This document shows, in pieces, positions 58,401-64,000 of a stretch of 64,000 bases of DNA (the first letter of the stretch is position 1; every line of letters begins with the position of its first letter). Location: NCBI RefSeq assembly GCF_901000735.1, contig NC_081545.1, forward strand, positions 11,269,973 through 11,333,972. The letters run 5' to 3'. Below the pieces are notes generated by a model that saw nothing but the letters and a program-made list of their open reading frames with translations, had not been told where the DNA came from and did not search any database. Origin of the DNA: Corylus avellana (lineage: Eukaryota > Streptophyta > Magnoliopsida > Fagales > Betulaceae). The translations under genes were made by a program, and so were the position numbers.

Positions 58401-61178
58401 GTCATCTGACTCCTTAAGAGTAGCAATAGGAACATTCCAAAGCCTGACGCTGAAAAACAATGTCCAAATTCACCAAGTAACTATATGTACAAATCGACTA
58501 AAGCTCCATCTTCAAAAATTGAAATTAAATCTAGCTATTGTGCCTTACGTGCAATCAGTGCCACATGATACAAGGATACGTCCATCTGTAGATGCTGTCA
58601 GACCTCGTACAGCACCTCGGTGACCAAGAAACTGACAAACTGTTCGCCTTTGTAATCAAATTTTAAACTTAAATGTCAATAAATCGCAAGACTTGGTGCA
58701 TCAGTAAAGGAACACAGAACTAAAAATAGTTTATTAAATAAAATAAAAAAACTAAATTAGCAATTCCATGGACCTTGCAGTCTATTTTACATGTACAGAA
58801 ACGGAAGAAATGTCACCATTTTTCAGGATCACATGCACAACTAAGGCCTATATGGTCTCAGCCTGACCCAACCCTAGCTGATTTGTTATTGTATCTTTAC
58901 GATTTTGGTTTTTTCTTGCTCCTCTTCAATAAGAATGGGAATTATCTACTGCATACACAATTATATGCATCCAAAATAACAAAAAATACAGTTGTGTTTC
59001 TCAATTAATTACTCAAGAGTGATTCACAAGGGATCAATAAAGGAGACTGAACCAGAATACAGACAGAAAACTTGCCAGACCAATTTAAATACAGGCATCA
59101 AAGTGTTTGGTCAGGTCAGATTAAAAGAAATTGCAATCCATTGTATATGATTTAAAGAATTGAAACAATGTTTGCCTTTCTATATCAAAATATCAATTAG
59201 ATAAGCACTAAGTATCCAAATACAATTTCACAGTTTCCAGAAGAAATCTCTAAAATAATTAGAAAAAGTTGAAGATAAAGGTGGCTTTAGGGTAAGTTTG
59301 GTTTACCAGTTTGAGAACGCGATTTTTAAAAAACGCAGTTAAATGTTTGGTAAAATTGCGGTTAAGTCTTTAAAATCGTGCGTTTTCAAAACAAATCCCC
59401 TTACCTATGATTTGAATACGTGGATTTTTCCACATTTCCAAACCACCAATTTTTTCAAATGTACTTCTAAACATACACTTTTCGCTATTTTGTTTAAAAA
59501 TACACTTTTGGGACATGAAATCGCAAGGCCAAATAGACTCTTAGTAGCAAATCAATTAACATATGCTAATGCGTGCATAGATATGTGCATGCATGTAAAA
59601 TATAACATTTACACATTCAGAATGAAATGAAAAGGGAGCCTAGAATCTAGATCATAATTGATCTATAAAATTCACGAAATTCAAGTTCAGTGCTTAATGA
59701 GTTACCTGGAAGCAATATCCCATAGCCGAATATCTACAAAACAATCAAAAAAGGAAAGAAGTTACGAGTTATATGCACTATATTGGGCAAAGCTCCAATA
59801 AAGAAAGCAGATGAGAACATAATAATACGTAACAAACTCAGGCCAACAGAAAACTTGCTAACCATTGATTAGGCAACCCATTTTGGAGTTTGTTTTATGC
59901 CCCATGATTAGAACACGCTAATGTAAGCAATGCAGTGCAAAACAAGCTAAACTTATGACACTTCATTATAAGACATCGATTACTAGGAACACCAAACTTA
60001 TAAAACTAGAAGTTCCTTATTCTCCAAACTCAAAAATCTCTAAAAATTTCTGAGAAAATTTAGAATACAAAAAATAATTTAAATATTATAATATATGTTT
60101 CTTCCCTTAAAAATCACCCAAATTTCAAGTCTGTATCTTAAACATTTTGCAAGTTTGGGTCTCTTGTGGGGGCTCCCTATGAGCTTAGGGTTTTTCTTGG
60201 GCGATTCTTGGCGCTCGCTTCTACCTTGTGTAATTGTGTTGTGCCCTTTTGGGTTTTTTGATATATACATTTTTACTTATCAAAAAAAAAAAAAAAAAAC
60301 ATTTTGCAAGTCCAATTGGTCTATATTTTCCTAAAGGCTTCATTTTGGTCTTTTTCTCTTTCACAGTCTAGTGGTGTTATGGGTACAGGAAAACAATTAG
60401 GATGAAGCTTTTTGAAGAACATACAGACTAGTTTTGACATGTGAAATTTTGAAGGGAAGAACTTGAAATTTGGATAATTTTCAGGTATTAAACATATGCT
60501 GTATCCTAATTTGGATTTAAAGAATAACAGAATGAACCAAACAAAGAGAATGTTATCTAACATTATCAATCACTCATATATTTCACAAGGTTCAATAAGT
60601 ATTGGCTTAACAACAAATAAAAAGTAAAGTACCTCCATCCATTGAACCAGAAAATATTCCTCTCAAATGATTCGGGTTCTTTGCCATACACGAAACCGCA
60701 TCCATATGCCCATCCATTGCTCCGAGAAACGGCCTTGCAAAAATCTAACCCACCCCAAAAAAAAAAAAAAAAAAAAATTAAACAAACAAACAATTTGCCC
60801 ACGTTAAACACACTAAACCCCACATCCTCATCCAAACACAAAAAGAATCCAATTCAAAACCCAAATGCCCAAAACCAAAAACCAGCACAATGGCGTTGAA
60901 TGTCGCATACACGAAAAAGAAAAACAGTGAAATTGAACACCCAAATCTCCAAAATTATCAAACAAAATCAAAACAATTTGATTGGAATGTAAAACCACCT
61001 TGTCTAATTTGGCGGAGTTAAGAGCTCGCACGTACTCCACCGCCTTTTCTTGGGGCCGAAGGTTCGGGTCATAGTTCCGGAACACCCTCTAATCAAATTC
61101 AAACAAGAAAAGTTCATTTTTTACACAGAGAGAGAAGGTAAAAGAGAGCAAATTTTGAGCCCAGATAACAAATATTTC

Positions 61179-61217
<39 letters not shown>

Positions 61218-61289
61218 TGTGACCTGGAGATCTTTGCTTCGTTCTCGAGTGAATTCGTCGGTGGAGCGTGAAATTACTTTGACCTTCAT
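49438..61289 (-). CDS. DCAF13: DCAF13 / Sof1 family WD40 protein
   Basis: Seventeen exons on the minus strand: 61289-61224, 61088-60999, 60744-60633, 59733-59706, 58647-58549, 58449-58380, 58284-58250, 58132-58058, 57968-57873, 53792-53729, 52373-52320, 51840-51755, 51646-51586, 51493-51429, 51180-51075, 50662-50574 and 49600-49438. Together they make 1359 nt and 452 aa, the usual plant length. All junctions are GT-AG and in phase. The protein starts MKVKVISRSTDEFTRERSKD. WD-type strands are DIRLWD, TVRLWN, VDIWN, SITLYDLR (a WDxR-like DDB1 contact), NCYSYD, VRIFQ and NLRLWK. From about residue 362 comes the Sof1 tail, with LPREKKKHEYNEALKNRYKH and RRKAHSAPGS, ending IIKEVE. The yeast homologue Sof1 is an SSU-processome factor for 18S rRNA maturation, and DCAF13 is also a CUL4-DDB1 substrate receptor. 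The location is expected to be nucleolar. Intron 9 (4.1 kb) holds several transposon remnants. The frame is intact. Confidence 0.95.
52730..52790. mobile_element. Stowaway-like terminus fragment in DCAF13 intron 11
   Basis: TCTCTCCATCCCATATTGGG resembles the Stowaway consensus CTCCCTCCGTCCCA. I could not find the partner inverted end, so this is a fragment or chance likeness. Confidence 0.35.
54319..54438 (+). repeat. 60-bp tandem duplication in DCAF13 intron 9
   Basis: Unit 1 is 54319-54378 and unit 2 is 54379-54438. Both contain GAAGTACTAACTTTCAGGAA and AAGGATTATCCTAG, with only a few mismatches. Confidence 0.88.
55205..55662. mobile_element. Inverted pair of short copia/TRIM-type LTRs
   Basis: On the minus strand a 165-bp LTR (55662-55498, TGTTAGAAGTGTTAGGG...CTTTAACA) is followed directly by TGGTATCATAACC (55497-55485), a tRNA-Met-type primer site. 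A partial inverted copy of the same LTR lies on the plus strand from 55205 to about 55306. The spacer contains a perfect hairpin, CTGCCCATGTGG...CCACATGGGCAG (55363-55392). No coding sequence is present. This fits a rearranged terminal-repeat retrotransposon in miniature in DCAF13 intron 9. Confidence 0.7.
56060..57070 (+). pseudogene. Ty3/gypsy gag remnant in DCAF13 intron 9
   Basis: Broken plus-strand frames follow gypsy (chromovirus-type) gag order: an LQPEEFIDWLNA-like block near 56290-56320, DVAETKDQLVS near 56748, QDTLNFYQIPSLSEVYQQAL-like sequence near 56809-56865, and a zinc knuckle start RCFKCGKSGHG near 57023-57055. Many stops are present. No LTRs are seen, so it is a fragment. Confidence 0.72.
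57645..57737 (+). mobile_element. LINE 3' end in DCAF13 intron 9
   Basis: Contains GTACCTGGAAGCGCCTTACG and ends CATTACTTATGAAAAAAAAAA. An 8-bp flank AGTAAATA is repeated on both sides (57637-57644 and 57738-57745). Related to 20237-20381. Confidence 0.6.
60155..60297 (+). mobile_element. LINE 3' end in DCAF13 intron 3 with target duplication
   Basis: A 143-bp insert ends TTTTTACTTATCAAAAAAAA and is flanked by the perfect 14-bp repeat AACATTTTGCAAGT (60141-60154 and 60298-60311). It is oriented against the gene and is 5' truncated. Confidence 0.8.
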
Positions 61290-61345
61290 TGTGTCTCGCG
61301 GACAGACGGAGGAAGCAGAATGATCAGTTTGCAGAGAAAAACCCT

Positions 61346-61574
61346 GAGAGGGTGACTTCGTTTACAGAGAACAAACGTTGCTAAAACCCTATACATTGGA
61401 CCGGGTCGGTTTAGGGAAAACTCAGCTCAACCCAATCCTAGCTCTCTTTTGGGCCGGGTCGGAGAGGGTGATTTTGTTTACAGAGAGAACGAACGTTGCT
61501 AAAACCCTATACATTGGGCGGGGTCGGTTTAGGGGAAACTCAGCCCAACCCAATCCTGTCTCTCTATTGGGCTG
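61346..61574 (-). promoter_or_regulatory. DCAF13 promoter with tandemly duplicated telo-box/site II unit
   Basis: A 116-bp unit occurs twice in tandem (61346-61461 and 61462-61574). Each copy has AAACCCTA (61384-61391 and 61502-61509), which is TAGGGTTT in gene orientation, and TGGGCY-type site II cores (TGGGCC near 61449, TGGGCT near 61568, GCCCAA near 61544). Telo-box plus site II is the known combination for ribosome-biogenesis and translation genes in plants, fitting the Sof1 role. The units begin about 57 bp upstream of the start codon. Confidence 0.7.
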
Positions 61575-62289
61575 CCACCCTGATAACATTCTTGTTAGAG
61601 CACTCGCAGCTGCGCGCAGTTTTCTTTTGATTTTTCCTAAGTTTAGAGTACAAAACTATTTTTTTGCTTCCCTATGAAAATATATTTCACAATAGCTTTC
61701 ATTACATTTTCCTATACCATTAAAATATTATTTCTTTACAAAATATAAGTTATCTACCTACCCTCATTTTTTTTTTTTTTTTTCACAAAATTTCAACACA
61801 ATCCCCAATTAAAGACAAAAATATGAAAAATAAGAAATGAAAGATGAAGGAAAAAAATGTTTATATTAAAATAATGTATAAGGAATCATTTTTTGTTTCC
61901 TACACATTGAGAAACATTGTAACAACAATTGATGGTTGGTTAAATATAGAGAATCTGATGTGAGAAATAAAATGGCATATTATAAGGCATTTGCTACTAG
62001 TTCTCTTAGGCGAAATGAATTAAAGTGGACTGTCAACATAGGCAGAACGCCGGGACTAGGTAATAGGTTTAACTTTGGCCTTTGGGGGAGAGAGCATTCT
62101 TCCTCTAAGTTTTTAAAATTGTCACTGAAGTTTATGGCTTTTTTTATTAAAAAAAAAATTATATTTTATTTTATATATATATATATCTCCTCTAAAATTA
62201 ATTTTCTAATTCTCAATTTTTTTTCCACCATTAAAAGTCTAGTTTATCCCTTTGTTGTAACTTGTAAGTGTCTACATTATGTTTCTAAG

Positions 62290-62913
62290 GATTCGTTTGT
62301 TTCAACATAAAATGATTTCTGAAAAAATAATTTTCTTATTTTTTGGTGTTTGATGCGATGTAAAATAATAGTTTCCATTTGACCGAAAATTCTTCTTTAA
62401 TTTTCAAAAAATGCTTTCTATTTTTGAAAACCATAAAGCATTTTTCGAGTTTGAGTATCTCATTCTCAAATCAATAGACTCAACCGAAAAGTTGTTGGGA
62501 CTCGCCCAAGACCTTACTGGGACCTGCCCAAGACCTAATCGGAACTTGCTCGAGACCTATTCTGGACCTATTTGAGACTCCGTCAGGACTCTGCCAGGAC
62601 CCAATCGAGACCTGACCGGGATCCCACCGGGACCCGTCCGAGATATCTTAGACAGGTCCCGATCGGGCCCCGTGCGTGTCACAGGCGGGTCTTGACCGGG
62701 TCCCCAATTGGTCCTAATCACGTCCCAACGGGACTTGGTTAGGACACTTCCAAGACCTGATCAGGATATTTTCTTAATTTAGAGTTTAATATCATTGAAT
62801 ATATATATATATAAAATTGTGATTTTTCTTATGCGGCAAACACCGTAAATGTTTTTCAGGAAATCATTTTTTCAGTCATTTTCTGATGAAAAATATTTTA
62901 CATCGAAACAATT
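62290..62913. mobile_element. MITE with TTCGTTTGTTTC-type ends around a minisatellite
   Basis: The left end TTCGTTTGTTTCAACATAAA (62290) and the right end TTTTACATCGAAACAAT (to about 62913) are inverse-related. The adjoining blocks ATGATTTCTGAAAAA and TGGTGTTTGATGCGATG are mirrored at about 62830-62890. The interior is replaced by a GC-rich degenerate repeat (62480-62765). No transposase is present and the target duplication is not clear. Confidence 0.6.
62480..62765. repeat. Degenerate GGGACCTGACC-type minisatellite
   Basis: Roughly 17-20-bp degenerate units around GGGACCTG(A/C)CC(G/A) and ACCGGGTCC, first in one orientation and then partly inverted after about 62650. It is GC-rich against AT-rich surroundings. 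Confidence 0.65.
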
Positions 62914-63512
62914 ATTACCAATTTAGACAGGTAATGTGACAGATTTCATATATGGAATAATCCATTTACCCAAGTAAATTTTGGGGTGATAGACTCCATA
63001 TAGGACCTACCTACTCGAGTAAGTGGTCGGATAACTCAAAATTTATTTAGACAAATAAATCTCATATAGACTCTCTCGTATTATTTGTCCAAATGATTAA
63101 TTAGCAATTAGGCATGTAATTGTTGTGGATCTCATGGATTTCAACAACTGGCCTCTTTCTGCCAAACTTTGGTGCTTACTGGCGATCGATGTGTGCATCC
63201 ATTACTGACTTTTGGGTTAAAATCTATCAATCTCATTGGATTAATTCAGTCTTCATCAAAAGCAAAAGCACCGTTCATAAAATTTCAACCAAATAAGCAC
63301 AAATTAAAGGATAATCTCCCATCCTTTTTTAAATCTGCAAGGGATAAAATCTGTGCAAAAAATGAAAAATGAAACTTGAAGATCATGACACATAAAAATC
63401 CACCATAATATAGTTTTGTTTTTGCCTTTAAATTACACCAGGTCCCTCCCCTCAACTCTGATCTCTCTCTCTCCCTCTCTATATATCTATGCGTTGACCA
63501 TGGGTCAAACTT

Positions 63513-64000
63513 TTATGGCTCAAACTCCTCTTGGTTCTCCTCCTGCTTCTCGTACTCTTCCATGGAGTTGAACTCATTTGGATACATACTATTTACATAG
63601 TAGCCTTCATTTTTGGTGGTCTCCTTCCTTGTCTCGTACCCATTAAGATTGTTATTCTCATTGTTAACATGAAAATAATACTTCCCATTCTCCAAGAACC
63701 TCGTATCACTCATCCCTTGCCTCTCTGTCTGGTAGCCATTGTTGTTGTAGTTGTTGGAGTAGTAGCCATTGTTGTTGTAGTTGTTGGAGTAGCCGTTGCT
63801 GTTGTAGTTGGGTGTGTAGCCATTGTTGTTATTGTTGTTGTTGCTGTTGTAGCCATTGTTGTTGTAATTGTTGCTGTTCTCATTGCTATTGTACAAGTTT
63901 GTTTTCGGATAGCCCGTCTCAAATCTTTTGCCGCTAAGCTCTCCGGTCAGAAATTCATCTTCAAACTTGGTGGGGGTGGCAGGTGTCTCTTTTGTTGGAG
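63513..64000 (-). CDS. E6-like Asn/Tyr/Gly-rich protein, 3' part
   Basis: An open frame on the minus strand enters at the window edge and ends with the stop at 63513-63515; 161 residues are visible and the N-terminus lies beyond 64000. It reads PTKFEDEFLTGELSGKRFE, then a low-complexity region of NNYNNNGY-type repeats (about 63710-63890 in DNA, from GTT/GTA-rich plus-strand repeats), then QGMSDTRFLENGKYYFHVNN and NGYETRKE. It ends in an acidic NSMEEYEKQEENQEEFEP tail. The MSDTRFLENGKYYF motif followed by an acidic tail is typical of plant E6-like proteins (cotton-fibre E6), presumed secreted wall-associated proteins of unknown function. The start and any signal peptide are outside the window. 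Confidence 0.85.
   Translation of the reverse strand, partial: PTKETPATPTKFEDEFLTGELSGKRFETGYPKTNLYNSNENSNNYNNNGYNSNNNNNNNGYTPNYNSNGYSNNYNNNGYYSNNYNNNGYQTERQGMSDTRFLENGKYYFHVNNENNNLNGYETRKETTKNEGYYVNSMYPNEFNSMEEYEKQEENQEEFEP

Larger units (their letters stand above)
61575..63512. other. Intergenic region with a MITE and minisatellite
   Basis: No gene is seen. It contains the element 62290-62913 and, near 63470-63490, a CT-rich tract before the 3' end of the E6-like gene. A 124-codon open frame (61936-62310) has no recognisable similarity. Confidence 0.5.

Noticed and set aside
1..64000. CRISPR arrays, bacterial-type operons or defence systems
   Set aside because: No regularly spaced short repeats, ribosome-binding sites or prokaryotic gene clusters; all real genes are intron-containing plant genes.
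1..64000. tRNA, rRNA or other structural RNA genes
   Set aside because: Apart from the SINE-like insert at 16140-16232, which has only weak tRNA-like boxes, I saw no cloverleaf-capable sequence. A tRNA-finder run would be decisive.

Overview
The window is nuclear DNA of a flowering plant, most likely a woody eudicot. The genes have spliceosomal introns, plant promoter motifs (telo-box and site II), and plant-type neighbours: an E6-like wall protein, FAR1-type transposase remnants and Ty1/copia LTR retrotransposons. The species cannot be named from sequence alone. Gene models below were assembled by hand from reading frames, splice sites and family conservation.

Four intact single or duplicated gene loci and one partial gene are supported. 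From left to right: a two-exon OB-fold single-strand-binding-like gene (1748-3966, +); two tandem copies of a NUCLEAR FUSION DEFECTIVE 6 / NOXY2-like mitochondrial small-protein gene (9632-12037 and 18931-21358, both -), lying in a ~5.6-5.9 kb direct segmental duplication; nuclear cap-binding protein CBP20 (41115-47642, +, eight coding exons, one with flanking AT-AC minor-class intron); a 17-exon DCAF13/Sof1 WD40 gene (49438-61289, -); and the 3' part of an Asn/Tyr/Gly-rich E6-like gene (63513 to beyond 64000, -).

The accessory region 21466-38440 is a repeat stack. A copia element (A) inserted about 108 bp upstream of the start codon of the second NFD6-like copy. Its gag was split by a second copia element (B, 22128-33814, 5-bp target duplication CCTTG), and B was itself split by an inverted member of the same family (C, 25913-31856). 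Element A is truncated in its integrase near 35250, followed by an unclassified repeat and a frameshifted FAR1/MULE-type transposase pseudogene.

DNA-transposon-like foldbacks (4898-6410, 6940-7306, 16474-17210, 48410-48770, 62290-62913), a SINE-like insert and several short LINE 3' ends occupy intergenic and intronic space. Several of these differ between the two NFD6-like duplicates, so each duplicate serves as the empty site of the other.

Functionally, CBP20 acts in nuclear cap binding and pre-mRNA/miRNA processing. DCAF13/Sof1 acts in small-subunit rRNA processing and as a possible CUL4-DDB1 receptor. The two are tail-to-tail neighbours. I see no operon-like or defence-like novel system. 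The most unusual points are the AT-AC intron, divergence of alternative last exons between the NFD6-like copies, a duplicated telo-box/site II promoter at DCAF13, an antisense reading frame kept in the B/C copia family, and GC-rich hairpin modules that recur inside otherwise unrelated AT-rich foldback elements.
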